From CAZXEU01 sp965207385 (GTDB lineage Bacteria; Bacteroidota; Rhodothermia; Rhodothermales; Bin80): a stretch of 64,000 nucleotides of DNA. The stretch lies in assembly GCA_965207385.1 (NCBI GenBank), contig CBDBLZ010000021.1, forward strand, positions 124,001 through 188,000, written 5' to 3'. Position numbers and translations under genes: made by a program. Shown here one piece after another: positions 41,389-51,645 of the stretch. Position 1 is the stretch's first letter. Each line of letters starts with the position of its first letter. Under the pieces are notes generated by a model. It made no database searches, was not told the origin of the DNA, and saw only the letters and a list, made by a program, of their open reading frames with translations.

Positions 41389-41952
41389 GAGTGGGGCGTG
41401 GTACGATAGGGCAGGCGAGCCCGGGCTCATGGCGATATGCAAACCGAGCCGTAGCCCACGTGGCGTACTGTCGTCCCGGAATGAATGGGCGGCTCTGTCT
41501 GGCGGCGCAGCTCCGGCGGTCCGCATGGCCCCGTGCATCCCGGATGCGAGGCCGCATCCGGCAATCAGCCCTGGACAGCTGGGATACAGGCAAGAGTAGG
41601 GCTATGCCTCAGGACGGATTCGCGCTAAGTCCCCCGAGTCTGCCCGCGCGGCGTATGGCTGCACCCGGCAGCGCCGATTCTTCCGTCCACGGATTGCGAT
41701 TGGCAGCCGCGTCCATCGCTCCAGACGGCCGCCGCGCAGCACTGCAGACAAACGCGCATGCGATGGCTGCCAAGCACGGACCTCTCTCGTGACTATTCGA
41801 AGGCGCGGCCCGATAGATCGGTAGTCACTGTCGGACACAAGTGCCTGGCCCCGCTGCGCGCGGGCCACATCTCCCGCATTCGCAGCCTGGGCCGGGCCGC
41901 CACGCCATCGACCGGCAGGAATTCCCGTTCCGGGATCGCTACACTGGCGAAA
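41389..41952. other. Gene-free interval, about 565 bp
   Basis: It lies between two convergent genes (the T9SS cargo gene and the metalloprotease). Several short open frames exist on both strands but none is convincing. No repeat or RNA gene was recognised. Confidence 0.4.
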
Positions 41953-44421
41953 TTACTCGACTTCCAGAATGTCCTCTATCCGCGCCTCGATGTCCTCAAG
42001 ATGCAGGCGGGTTATGCGATCGCCGGTCCGGGCAGCTGCGCGTCGTGCACCGCTTTGAAGCGATTCAAGCTCTCCCCGAACGTAGGCGCGTATGTCGGAC
42101 TGGCTGACATCTATGTTGGCAAAGCCGAACTGCGAAAGGACGGAAGGCACCGTCGGCGGCTCCTCCGTCATGAGCCATTCGAGCCTCTCCAGGTGGGCGC
42201 GCTGCAGGTTTCGCCGGAACGGTCCAATAGCGGAGGCCGAAGAGAGCTCCGCCCAGATGCTGGAGCGCAGATCGCTCAGCATCTCGGACATGGTGTAGAC
42301 TTCTCCATCCGCGACGGCTTCTGCCTCCATCATGCGGCCAAGCCGCTGCGGGTCCAGCAGCAAGCTCACGGCCGCGGACTGGTACCTGCGCATTCGGTCC
42401 ATGGCCCCGACCCCTTCGATGCGCCGCAGCACCTCGTTGTTCAGCAGCCAGTCGGGCGTCGTAAACACCTGGCGGTCGAGCCAGTCCATGGCTGCGCGCT
42501 GTCGCTCGACGGGTATAAGGTCATACACAAGGCCGTCCTGATCGTAGGTTTTGAAGTTCTCGTAGTAGCTGCCCACGTTGCGGGCCACATGGCCGACGTA
42601 GCGGTACCACTGCGAATTCACCTGACCATAGAGCTCTTCAAGGTCATCGTAATTCTTGGCGTCTTCCCCGGTCCAGACCACCAGGCTGTCCAGGATAATC
42701 TGGAGATTGGACACGCCGTAGTCGCTTGCCATGACGGCGTCATCACCCAGGTCCTCGCTCTGGGACCGGGGATCGAAAGCAGGACCCTGCCGACCGTAGA
42801 AGTAGAGAGGATCACCCGCACGCTCTACGACCCACTCATTCAATTCGGCACGCTCATCGTCCGGAGAGGCCGCATCGGGCAGCACGGAATAGCCCCACTT
42901 CACCGACCACTTGTCATAGATGCCTACGTCCGGCATGAGATTGGTCACACCGTCACCAGGCTGCGCCACGTAATTGAAGCGAGCGTAGTCCATGATGGAC
43001 GGTGCCGTGCCGTGCGCGTCCGTGAACGCGGCCGAGCGGAGAGAATCCACCGGATAGGCATAGCTTGATCCCCAGTTGTGCGGTAGGCCCAGCGTGTGCC
43101 CCACCTCGTGTGCAGACACGAACCGCACCAGTCGCCCCATGATTTCGTCCCTGAACTTGACACCCCGCGCTTCCGGATTCACGGCTGCAGTCTGCACGAA
43201 GAACCAGTTGCGCAGCAGGTTCATGACATTGTGGTACCAGCCGATATCGCTTTCCAGGATCTCTCCGGTCCGCGGATCATGTACATGCGGGCCAAACGCA
43301 TTCTGGACGTCTGACGAGAAGTAGCGGATTACGCTGTAGCGCACGTCTTCGGGACTGAATTCCGGGTCCTCCTCTGGCGAGGGCGGATCCTTGGCCATAA
43401 TGGCATTCTTGAATCCCGCTTTCTCAAACGCGGCATTCCAGTCTTCCACGCCCTGTTTCAGATACGGCCGCCACTTCATCGGCGTGGCCGGGTCGATGTA
43501 GTACACGATCGGCTTTACGGGCTCTACCAGCTCGCCTCGGGCGTACGCCTCGGGATCGGACGGCTCCAGGCGCCAGCGGGTAACGTAGCATCTCTCTTCC
43601 GCCTTCTGTGCGTCGCGGCCATAATCGGTCATGGTCACGCTGAAGAAACCAACTCTCTCGTCACACAGGCGCGGCCGCATCAGATCCTCCGGAAGCAGGA
43701 TCATCGACTGGTTCATCTCGACCGAAATGGTCTCGCTCGAGCTGTTGCTCGGGGGCTCCGTCGCCTCGTAGCTCAATACATGCCGCACTTCGATATTGCG
43801 CGGAAAGCTCCGCGCGGAAGTAATGAAAGTGCGGTCACCATCCAGCCGCCGTACCCTGTAGCTGTCACGCCGGAATTTTTGCAGACCGAGCGGTCTTATG
43901 TCCTCCGTAAATAACCCCGTTACGTCGATAACAACGGCGGAGGAGTCTTCACTAAGCGCCTCAATTTCGAAGGAACTGAGGATGGGTTCGAAATTGGAAT
44001 TCTTCACAGCCTGGTAGATGGGCTGGTCTTCGTCCGCCACGTTCTCGTGGCTGACGATGCGCAGCAGTATGTCATCGTTCCTGCGCTGCCACCTGAGCAC
44101 CTGCGTGTTGGCCTTCATGCCCCCGTAGCCGATATTGTTCGCCGTGGCTGCCGTGCGGGTAACCAGCAGCATTTCAGCTTCCAAGAGCTCCTGCGGAATC
44201 TCGTAGAAGAGCTTTTCGTCGATACGGTGTATGACAAAAAGCCCGGAATCGGTCTTGGCTTCGTCGGTGATGACATCCCCGTAAGCCTTCATGTCATCCT
44301 CTGCCTTGCTTTCTTCCTCCGACTCTCCGCCGGCGGGCGCCGTCTCGGCTGCCTCCTTGGCTCCTGTACAGCCGGCTGCAATAAGAAGGGCCAGCAAGAG
44401 AAAACTGCGAAGGTACTGCAT
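41953..44421 (-). CDS. Zinc metalloprotease, metzincin-type (DUF5117/DUF4953 family), lipoprotein-like
   Basis: A protein of about 822 residues starting at 44421 with a lipoprotein-like leader (LLLALLIAAGC). An N-terminal DUF5117/5118-like beta region follows (LFYEIPQELLEAEMLLVTRTA, FEIEALSEDSSAVVIDVTGLF). The central catalytic zinc motif is HEVGHTLGLPHN (H438, E439, H442, H448), an H-E-x-x-H-x-x-G-x-x-H metzincin signature, followed by the expected downstream region with a Met-turn candidate (SIMDYARFNYV). The C-terminus is helical. It probably degrades extracellular or periplasmic proteins. The longer frame to 44484 begins in a region without a good start. It lies about 65 bp after the T9SS plug gene on the same strand. 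Confidence 0.85.
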   Translation of the reverse strand: MQYLRSFLLLALLIAAGCTGAKEAAETAPAGGESEEESKAEDDMKAYGDVITDEAKTDSGLFVIHRIDEKLFYEIPQELLEAEMLLVTRTAATANNIGYGGMKANTQVLRWQRRNDDILLRIVSHENVADEDQPIYQAVKNSNFEPILSSFEIEALSEDSSAVVIDVTGLFTEDIRPLGLQKFRRDSYRVRRLDGDRTFITSARSFPRNIEVRHVLSYEATEPPSNSSSETISVEMNQSMILLPEDLMRPRLCDERVGFFSVTMTDYGRDAQKAEERCYVTRWRLEPSDPEAYARGELVEPVKPIVYYIDPATPMKWRPYLKQGVEDWNAAFEKAGFKNAIMAKDPPSPEEDPEFSPEDVRYSVIRYFSSDVQNAFGPHVHDPRTGEILESDIGWYHNVMNLLRNWFFVQTAAVNPEARGVKFRDEIMGRLVRFVSAHEVGHTLGLPHNWGSSYAYPVDSLRSAAFTDAHGTAPSIMDYARFNYVAQPGDGVTNLMPDVGIYDKWSVKWGYSVLPDAASPDDERAELNEWVVERAGDPLYFYGRQGPAFDPRSQSEDLGDDAVMASDYGVSNLQIILDSLVVWTGEDAKNYDDLEELYGQVNSQWYRYVGHVARNVGSYYENFKTYDQDGLVYDLIPVERQRAAMDWLDRQVFTTPDWLLNNEVLRRIEGVGAMDRMRRYQSAAVSLLLDPQRLGRMMEAEAVADGEVYTMSEMLSDLRSSIWAELSSASAIGPFRRNLQRAHLERLEWLMTEEPPTVPSVLSQFGFANIDVSQSDIRAYVRGELESLQSGARRAAARTGDRITRLHLEDIEARIEDILEVE

Positions 44422-44485
44422 GGTTACGAATCGGTATTGAGTTGGCGGAAGATACGTTGCGGGCAGGCTGACCTGCCAATTCATC

Positions 44486-45769
44486 CTACTGCGATTGCAG
44501 GTGGCGGAAGCCGAGCAGCCTGTCCGTGCTGAGAGTTCTGTCCGTATAGTAGACGAGCGCCGTAAACAGGTTGTCCGGCCGGAATGCCCGGCTGGAAATG
44601 GCGCGCCGCACCTGTGCTACCGGAGAAGTGTACCGGTAATCGTACTCGCCCTGCTTAAGGAGGATGGTATGCTCGTACCACTTCTCGTCTGCGTTCCATC
44701 GAAGCTCGTTGGCAAGATCCAGGTCCCAGCCGTTGAAGCTCCCGACAAGAAAGATACCGCCCGAGAGCGGCACCTCGTCCGGCGGCACGTAACGAAACAG
44801 GACATCCGCGTATTCGCCCTGCACGTCGGCCTCGCCCACGTATCGGTCTGCCCGGCCCATAATGGGTTGGCCCGCCAGAAGTGGAGTCAGGCCGCCAGCC
44901 GGAAATCTTGCGTAGTCCGGCACGAGTGAAATGGCGATGGGAGAAGCCGCGTGGTCTATCCGCTCGATGGCTCCCCCAATGGAATAGTCCCGCAGGTCGA
45001 TGTAGTAATCCCCTTCCTGTGGCGCGAAGGAGCTTTCCGGCTCCAGATAGAACAGCAAATCCGGCTGTTCGGTCAGCGACGGCCTGTCGGTGCATCGCGG
45101 CTGCTCAAACCTGCCGTTGCGGGCAAAGCAAACCACGTAGTCAAATACAGTACCCGGAAGATCCGCAGGCGGCGTGAATTGTACGATGGGCTGAATCGTG
45201 GGCAGTACCTGGCGTCCCATAAGCAGGCGGTCAAGGCCGAATCGCAGCGATGCGGCGCCCTCGGTGACGAAAAACGGTCGCTCGAAGAGCACGGCTTCCT
45301 CCCTGCCCTGCTCCGTTACGCGCAGGATATAGTTGCCGCTAAGGCGAAATCCGATGCTGCTGTTGGGAAAGGAGTACTCGTAGTGCGTATAGCCTATCTG
45401 CGTGCTTCGGGACAGGCGGTAGTTGAAAAGATCGTCCCGGTGAAACGCAGAAAGGTATTCGCTGGCCGTCAGATCACGACGCCACGACCGATCCGCATGG
45501 TAGAAGTAGATGGAAAGTGCGCGCGGACTTGTATCAAGAAGGTCGAATTCCAGCGTGAGCGTGCCGCCTCGCACCAGGCTCAGAATCGGCAGGTCCTGTT
45601 CCCGTGCTCCGTAGAGCTGAATGCTTCGCACTTCGTCCGTGGCCGCGGCCAGACCGGGTGGCGGAGGAGGACTCCTCCGCTCAGGCGCATTCGCGGATTC
45701 CCTGGGGCCCGCGCATGCGCAAGCGATGCAAAGTACGAGAACCGACCACTGCCACCGATACTGCAGCAC
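44486..45769 (-). CDS. Type IX secretion system plug-type protein (DUF5103)
   Basis: A 427-residue exported protein of the DUF5103 family, known in Bacteroidota as the T9SS plug protein that closes the SprA-type translocon on the periplasmic side. Seen: an N-terminal lipoprotein-like leader (LVLCIACACAG), a beta-sandwich (LTLEFDLLDTSPRALSIYFYHADRSW), YTHYEYSFPNSSIGFRLSGNYILRVTEQG, and a C-terminal domain (GGIFLVGSFNGWDL ... YEHTILLKQGEYDYRY). With the cargo gene and the PorV-like gene it supports a T9SS in this genome. An inverted repeat lies 15 bp upstream. Confidence 0.85.
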   Translation of the reverse strand: MLQYRWQWSVLVLCIACACAGPRESANAPERRSPPPPPGLAAATDEVRSIQLYGAREQDLPILSLVRGGTLTLEFDLLDTSPRALSIYFYHADRSWRRDLTASEYLSAFHRDDLFNYRLSRSTQIGYTHYEYSFPNSSIGFRLSGNYILRVTEQGREEAVLFERPFFVTEGAASLRFGLDRLLMGRQVLPTIQPIVQFTPPADLPGTVFDYVVCFARNGRFEQPRCTDRPSLTEQPDLLFYLEPESSFAPQEGDYYIDLRDYSIGGAIERIDHAASPIAISLVPDYARFPAGGLTPLLAGQPIMGRADRYVGEADVQGEYADVLFRYVPPDEVPLSGGIFLVGSFNGWDLDLANELRWNADEKWYEHTILLKQGEYDYRYTSPVAQVRRAISSRAFRPDNLFTALVYYTDRTLSTDRLLGFRHLQSQ

Positions 45770-45783
45770 TGCTTATGCGTAGT

Positions 45784-45815
45784 CTTGCCAGCACCACAAG
45801 GTACGCCCTGGCAAG
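45784..45815. repeat. 8-bp inverted repeat upstream of the T9SS plug gene
   Basis: CTTGCCAG (45784-45791) and CTGGCAAG (45808-45815) are exact reverse complements separated by 16 bp, and lie 15 bp before the plug gene start. Spacing and position suit a regulator binding site or an mRNA leader stem. Confidence 0.4.
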
Positions 45816-46416
45816 CAAGTGCGCACATGGCGTCAGGATTGAGCCCCTGATCGCGAGCGGAGCAAAATCAGTGCATGCGTCCGACGCGTAGCCGAGCAGT
45901 CTCAGCATGTGGCGGAGGCAGAATGGCGAATGCGCGCATCGGCCGTCATCGGCCAGCTGCGAAGTACTGGCCTAACCCGCGGCTGCGTTCCCTGGAACAG
46001 GATTCGAAACAGCAATGCCTGCACGAGAAGACATTGCTTCTGCAGAAAAGCGCAGGAGCCCGGCGCGGGTATGGGTGACTTGCGGCGCAGCGACACACCC
46101 TCTCGTAGGCGGCCCGGAGCTAGGCTGCTATCTGGTCACATTCTACGATGCTGGCACCACGCCGGCCGAGTTCCATCTGCTTGTTCGGGTCGCTCACAAT
46201 CTGCCACTGATTCGCCGGACAACCCGCGCCAAGGAAGCAGGCTCGGATCCGGTTACATGCCGGGGCTTGGCCGCGTGCTGAGCAGAACCTATCCCTCAAT
46301 GTGCTTCTTCGTCAATGCTCCGGGTGCAGGGCTTGGCTCATGGCATTTGGGCGACGATCCGCAAGTAGACCTCAGAATCCCGAGCCGCTGTGACCTTCGC
46401 CGGGCAGCTCTCGCAC
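45816..46416. other. Gene-free interval, about 600 bp
   Basis: It lies between the T9SS plug gene and the end of the SulP-type transporter gene. No convincing gene, tRNA or repeat is seen. Its open frames have no domain-like segments. Confidence 0.4.
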
Positions 46417-48648
46417 CTATGAGGGGGAATCCGATTGGGAGCCGGGCCCGGGCAGGGAGGCTTCCGGCTCGGCCTCGAAGCGTCCGGCGAGCAGGTATTG
46501 GTACAGCTTCAAGGCAAGCCGCCCTTCGTGCTCCTCCAGCCAGCGTCGGGCGGCGTGCGTCAGCACCATCGTCTCGCACGACACATCCGCGCTAACCGTA
46601 TGGGTCCTTTCGCCGAAATCGGCGACCGGCCAGATCGCGTCTCCGGGCCTGAGCTGACCGACACGCGCACCCGCGGCTTCATAGGCGGAAGCGCGACCGG
46701 ACGTCAGCAATTGCAAGCCATCGCCCGGAGCACCCGGCCCCGCAAGGATTGCCCCGGCGGCGTACTGGCGTGGGTTCAACCAGCCTCGTAACTCTTCCAA
46801 CAGGTCCTCGAAACGTATCTGCCGCTCAAAATGCCGCTCCAGGTCTTCGGCGGCACGTTCGAACAGCGATGCCCGCTGCTCGTCAACCGTGCGCGCATTT
46901 ACCTTCCACTCGTTTATTGCAATATCCTCGCAGCGCTCCAATGCGCGGTCTGAATTCGGTTCGAAATGCACTACTGCCAACTCTGACGGAGAAAGGTTGC
47001 GCTCCAAACCAGTCCTCAGCTGCTCCGGCGACGCGCTCAGGACCGTTGGCACGCCAGCTGCGTTCGCCGACCGCAGAAACCTCGCCAGGACTTTCACCGC
47101 CGAGAAATCGAAGCCCGAGACGTCCGCGAAATCCAGCAGCAGGCAGGCAGGTCGCGGGTCCCCGCTCAGGGATTTCCTGAGATGGCCGGCCAGAGAGTAT
47201 ACACTGCCGAAAAAGATATAGCCGCGCAGCCGGCATGCCAGTACCCGCTCGCCTTCCTCCATTAGGATGGCGCGTTCCGGCACCGAACGCGCCCTGGTAC
47301 TCTGGCACTCGCGCGCCGTGAAGCGCGACTTGATTGGGTCCACGCGGCTCAGGCGCACGGAGAAGAATACCAGGGTGGCAACCATCCCCGCCGCCACGCC
47401 TTCGAGCAACCCGAAGACCAGCATGACGACCATTATGAGCACAATTATGCCGTACTCCGACCAGGGAAGTTGCTTCCGGCTTCTGACAAGTCCTTCGTCC
47501 AGCATGCCGAGACCGGCGAAAAACAGGAGGCCTCCCATGAGCGGCGCCGGGACCAGCTGCAGCATTTTGTCGCCCAGAAACAATGCCGCCAGGATGATGA
47601 GAGCAGCGACCATGCCGGTGAGGCGGGTGGTGGCACGGAAGAGCTTGCTGCGCAGTGATGCGGGTACAATAATGCTCGCTGCCATGCCGCCTCCGACGCC
47701 CGCAACCACGCTCGCGAGCCCCGTCGCCCTGAACTCACGGTCCCAGTCCAATTCCTGACTTGCGGCCATTTCGAGACCAGCCAGACTCATGATCACGACA
47801 ACCAGCGCGAGCAGCACTAGCGTCAGCAGGATCGGGATCTGCAAGGCTATCGCAGTCCAGTCCACAAGAGCCAGGTCTGCGAATTGAAAGGCCGGCCACA
47901 GGCTGCCTTCCGATGTGCTTGCCAGTGCGGCACCCGCCATCCTCGCCTCTTCTGCGGATATATCGAATACAATGCGAACGACATGGTATGCGCCGACGGC
48001 AAGGGCTACGCTGGCAGGCAGGATGAGAGGATGGCCCCACCGCTTGGACGCGAAGTAAAGGGCAATCCCAAACGCCGCACCCGGGCTCCACTTCCAGAGC
48101 ACCGACGGTTCCACGAGTGCCGGGATCGCTCGCCAGTCCGTATCCACTCCCATCATGGACATGCCGGCCAGGCACACTGCTGCCCCGATTCCAGCCACGA
48201 ATCCGCCTGCGACCGAGTAGGGGACGAAGCGCACAAGATTGGCGAGCTGGTATTTGCCGATCAGGAGAAAGCACAGGCCCGTGGCGATTGCGCCGATCAT
48301 GAATGCCACGACGGTGGTGATGAATAGCGCCTCGCCCGCGGCAACTGTCGTAATGCCGATCTGAGCCATCACGATCACCAGCGCGGGAGGCAGACCCGAA
48401 ATAGCCCCGCGAAAGCCTCCTGCGAGAGCAATAATGAAGCAGGCGACAAAGTTGCCAAAGAGTATCAGGCCGACACCTTGCGTGGAATACGGAGCCAGCG
48501 GCCCCGAGAAAATGAAGCTGCCGTAGGTGAGCTGGACGACCAGCAGAGTAAGGCCGGACGTGAGACCTGCTGCCAGAGCCGGAACTGCCCTGATCGAGAA
48601 GGTGTCTGCGCGGAGTTCCGCGGCAAGATTTCGAAGCGGTGACGTCAA
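46417..48648 (-). CDS. SulP/SLC26-family transporter with STAS and cyclic-nucleotide-binding-like domains
   Basis: A 743-residue protein. Membrane domain (about 1-430): GGFRGAISGLPPALVIVMAQIG, VPYSVAGGFVAGIGAAVCLAG, FRATTRLTGMVAALIILAALFLGDKMLQLVPAPLMGGLLFFAGLGML. STAS domain (about 455-575): LACRLRGYIFFGSVYSL, CLLLDFADVSGFDFSAVKVLARFL. C-terminal cNMP-binding-like domain (about 610-720): RQYAAGAILAGPGAPGDGLQLLTSGRASAYE, VGQLRPGDAIWPVADFGERTHTVSADVSCETMVL. The phosphate-binding cassette residues (usually R-x-A) are not obvious, so it may sense something else. It probably imports an anion such as sulfate or bicarbonate under allosteric control. It stands alone. Confidence 0.85.
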   Translation of the reverse strand: MTSPLRNLAAELRADTFSIRAVPALAAGLTSGLTLLVVQLTYGSFIFSGPLAPYSTQGVGLILFGNFVACFIIALAGGFRGAISGLPPALVIVMAQIGITTVAAGEALFITTVVAFMIGAIATGLCFLLIGKYQLANLVRFVPYSVAGGFVAGIGAAVCLAGMSMMGVDTDWRAIPALVEPSVLWKWSPGAAFGIALYFASKRWGHPLILPASVALAVGAYHVVRIVFDISAEEARMAGAALASTSEGSLWPAFQFADLALVDWTAIALQIPILLTLVLLALVVVIMSLAGLEMAASQELDWDREFRATGLASVVAGVGGGMAASIIVPASLRSKLFRATTRLTGMVAALIILAALFLGDKMLQLVPAPLMGGLLFFAGLGMLDEGLVRSRKQLPWSEYGIIVLIMVVMLVFGLLEGVAAGMVATLVFFSVRLSRVDPIKSRFTARECQSTRARSVPERAILMEEGERVLACRLRGYIFFGSVYSLAGHLRKSLSGDPRPACLLLDFADVSGFDFSAVKVLARFLRSANAAGVPTVLSASPEQLRTGLERNLSPSELAVVHFEPNSDRALERCEDIAINEWKVNARTVDEQRASLFERAAEDLERHFERQIRFEDLLEELRGWLNPRQYAAGAILAGPGAPGDGLQLLTSGRASAYEAAGARVGQLRPGDAIWPVADFGERTHTVSADVSCETMVLTHAARRWLEEHEGRLALKLYQYLLAGRFEAEPEASLPGPGSQSDSPS

Positions 48649-49035
48649 CTTTGCACGCTCTTGCTACGGTGAGTCGCTCTACTTACCGGCATCGGCGGGC
48701 TCCCTGCCGATGGAAAGTGTCCCGGGCCTTATTGCGTGGCGGATGGTTCCGCGAATCACACACTCTTCTGTTCGTCTGCTCTCTCCCGGGCCGTGGCCTT
48801 AACCATAGCCGCGTGGTCATCGTTCTCAACCGCTCGATCATGTCTACCATGCTTTCGGCCTGATCCGCTGTACGCTTCATTATGGTCCTGCAGATCCGGC
48901 TTCTCGCCAATTGCTTCCATGAGGCACCGTCATGACCGCAAGCCCCGCCACGAAAGTCAAATCATCGTGCCGATCATTGCCGCTCGTTTGCCTGCAACTG
49001 GAGCCAAGATGCGAGAAATGCTGCCATGCTCCCGG
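48649..49035. other. Gene-free interval, about 390 bp
   Basis: It lies between the SulP-type gene start and the end of the TonB receptor gene. No gene was recognised. The transporter promoter must lie at the left end. Confidence 0.4.
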
Positions 49036-51645
49036 TCACCAGCTTCTCCTCACCGAAACTGACCACTCGAACGGTCTCCCGTATACCTGCTCGATGTAGG
49101 CAGCAGCCGTTCCCCAGGCGGACGTCCCCGTCAGGAGATAGCGCTCGTCCGTCAGATTGCGGAACGCTGATAGAACCTCCCACTTGCCATCCGCAGTCGC
49201 CAAACTGACAGAAGCATGGAGCAGGTGGTATCCTTCCTGAAAAAGTTGGGGTGTATTGACCGTATCGTGATACTGCGACGCGGTGTAGGACCAGTCAATC
49301 CGCGGGGTAATGGGCAAACCGCGGACCCGTATGGTCTTGCCAATCCCGAGTGAATGGTTGAATCGGGGCGTCTTGGCCAGCTTGTGGCCTGGCAAAACCG
49401 GGGTATTGCTCTCAAGCACGGTGGCGCTCAGGCTTGCGTACTCGGCGCTCAATGCTCCAACGCTGGCCACTATGTCCCAGCCGCCAGCCGGTATCCACGC
49501 CGCCTCCAGTTCTGCACCTTGCAGATCGGCCGATCCGCCGTTTACGGTAATGGGATTGATCGACTGGCGGATTATGACCTGCAAATCCTCGTAGTCTGCA
49601 CGGAATAGGGCCAGATTCAGCTTGAGGCGACCATCTCTTGTGTTGGACTTGAGACCGATTTCGTAACTGGTTACCGTTTCGGGTTCGTAGTCAGACGGGG
49701 CGGCATCCGGTGAATTCGCTTCATAGCCCGGCGGGGGAGTCGGGACCCGAGCGTCAAAGCCACCGCTCTTGTAGCCCTGGGCGACTCCGAAATAGGCCAT
49801 CGCGTTTTCGCCCAGCCGGTATGCGAGGTTGGCCATTGCGGTAAGTGCATCAAACTCCCTGGTAAAGGCCTTGTTGGGGAGAATGCGGTCCCCGGGCTTC
49901 ATGGGCCCGGTGGCTGCCCGGTAGATCCCTGCGGCCAGTGGCCACGTGGGCTCATGGATGCTTCTTCTTCCGTGCGAGGCGTCGCCGCGCGCGTAGACAT
50001 CCGGCGTCACGGTCTTCCGGTCCCTCGTATAACGCGCGCCAGCCGTCAGTGAAATCGCCGCCGTCAAATCGGCGGTGGCCTGGGCGAAGCCGGCCATCGA
50101 AGAAAAGTCCAGATCCCAATTGCTGTCGAAGGATCCGGTCGGCAGCGTCAGTGCGGTACGCGAAAACCCCAGCTCGCGGACGAGGTAAACGCCTGTTTGC
50201 CAGTGCATGCGCTCGGCCAGGCCGACACCGCTAAGCTGCAATTCCTGGCTGAGTTGATCGGATTCAACCGCGTTCTCGTTCTGCAAGACATTTGCAGGCG
50301 TGTTGTCCGCATCGCGCGACACAAGCATGTCCAGTCCCCGGTAGCCGGTAAGGGACCGGAGCATGACGCTTTCGCCGAGTAGCCAGGAGGCCGTGGCGCT
50401 GGCTCCCCACGAGTCAACATCGGAAAACACCGGGAAGGTGCCTTCCGAGATGTACTCTCCAGCGAAGCTGTCCGGCCCATAGCAGCCCGCGGCACCTCCA
50501 GCACCCTGCCCCGGGGGCGGGAACGTAGGCGGCCCGCTCTCGGGAAATTTGGGATTGACCCTGATTGCGGCGCAGCCGGGCAGCGCGGCATTGCCGAACG
50601 TTGCCAGCGCCTGCTTGTCATTGAGGCCCCCGTTGACAGTTGGCGCTCCGTTCTCCCGTCTGCGGGAATAATCTGCCGTCGCGAAGACTTCAAGAGTCTC
50701 CAGAGGCCGCCAAACGAGTGTGCTGCGGGCTGCCAGTCCGTTGTCGTCACCCATGTCGAGGCCGTCGTGGATGCGCATTACGTACCCGTTGCGCTTGCGG
50801 AGGGCCAGCGCCACGCCCCCGAACAGCCCCTTGCCCAAGGCCCCGTTTGCCGACGCGGTCAGGTTGGCCATGCGGTCGTCGCCAAAGCGTGCCCGTATGA
50901 TCCTGCTCGCCTGGGCATCCGGCCTCCGGGAATGCACGGATATGGCTCCGCCTACCGCGTTACGCCCGAAGAGCGTGCCCTGTGGTCCACGCAAGACCTC
51001 GACGCGCTCCACGTCCATGAGGTCCAGTACCATCCCCACCGTGCGCGGCACGTATATTCCGTCGACGTAGACCGCAACTCCGGGATCCGTTACCGGCAGG
51101 TAGTCGCGCTGCCCCACACCCCGGATGTAGACCTGTGCGGCAGACTTCGTTCCCGCCAAAGCACCGGAATGGTTGAAGGTGACATTTGGCGTGATGTAGC
51201 CGAGCTGGTCGGTCGTCCCGATCTGCCTGTAATCCAGGTCCCGGCCGGAGAAGGCCGAAACCGCCACCGGGACGCCCTGGAGGAGCTCCTCCCTGTTCCT
51301 GGCCGTCACTACCAGTTCATCAAGCTTCAGCGGGTCAATAGTCAGCACAAAGTCCTCGGTCATCTCCCCCTCCGCCACTATTATTTCGCGGGATTGCCCC
51401 GTGTAACCGACGTAGCGGACAGTCAGCGTCAATGTCCGGCCTGCGTGGTCTGCCGGTATCTGAAACGTGTAATTCCCCTCCAGATTAGTGGAGGCGCCAA
51501 TAACGAGCGATTCAACCGATACATTGGCACCGGACAATGCCCTGCCTAGGTTGTCCGTGACGCGACCGGAAATAACCGACTGCGCCGAGCCAAGTCCCGG
51601 CAACGAAAGCAAGCCAAGCGCCAGGACGCGCAGACAACCCCTCAT
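49036..51645 (-). CDS. TonB-dependent outer-membrane receptor
   Basis: An 869-residue receptor. Signal peptide (LRVLALGLLSLPGLGSAQ), N-terminal carboxypeptidase-regulatory-like domain (ISGRVTDNLGRALSGANVSVESL ... EGNYTFQIP), TonB-box region (LDELVVTARNREE), plug (LLQGVPVAVSAFSGRDLDY ... VERVEVLRGPQGTLFGRNAVGGAISVHSRRP), and a barrel ending in EWSVSVRRSW. Start at 51645 rather than 51663 because a strong AGGGAGGAG ribosome-binding site lies 4-5 bases upstream. Ligand not determinable. The TRAP genes to the right are divergent from it, so a shared substrate is only a suggestion. Confidence 0.93.
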   Translation of the reverse strand: MRGCLRVLALGLLSLPGLGSAQSVISGRVTDNLGRALSGANVSVESLVIGASTNLEGNYTFQIPADHAGRTLTLTVRYVGYTGQSREIIVAEGEMTEDFVLTIDPLKLDELVVTARNREELLQGVPVAVSAFSGRDLDYRQIGTTDQLGYITPNVTFNHSGALAGTKSAAQVYIRGVGQRDYLPVTDPGVAVYVDGIYVPRTVGMVLDLMDVERVEVLRGPQGTLFGRNAVGGAISVHSRRPDAQASRIIRARFGDDRMANLTASANGALGKGLFGGVALALRKRNGYVMRIHDGLDMGDDNGLAARSTLVWRPLETLEVFATADYSRRRENGAPTVNGGLNDKQALATFGNAALPGCAAIRVNPKFPESGPPTFPPPGQGAGGAAGCYGPDSFAGEYISEGTFPVFSDVDSWGASATASWLLGESVMLRSLTGYRGLDMLVSRDADNTPANVLQNENAVESDQLSQELQLSGVGLAERMHWQTGVYLVRELGFSRTALTLPTGSFDSNWDLDFSSMAGFAQATADLTAAISLTAGARYTRDRKTVTPDVYARGDASHGRRSIHEPTWPLAAGIYRAATGPMKPGDRILPNKAFTREFDALTAMANLAYRLGENAMAYFGVAQGYKSGGFDARVPTPPPGYEANSPDAAPSDYEPETVTSYEIGLKSNTRDGRLKLNLALFRADYEDLQVIIRQSINPITVNGGSADLQGAELEAAWIPAGGWDIVASVGALSAEYASLSATVLESNTPVLPGHKLAKTPRFNHSLGIGKTIRVRGLPITPRIDWSYTASQYHDTVNTPQLFQEGYHLLHASVSLATADGKWEVLSAFRNLTDERYLLTGTSAWGTAAAYIEQVYGRPFEWSVSVRRSW

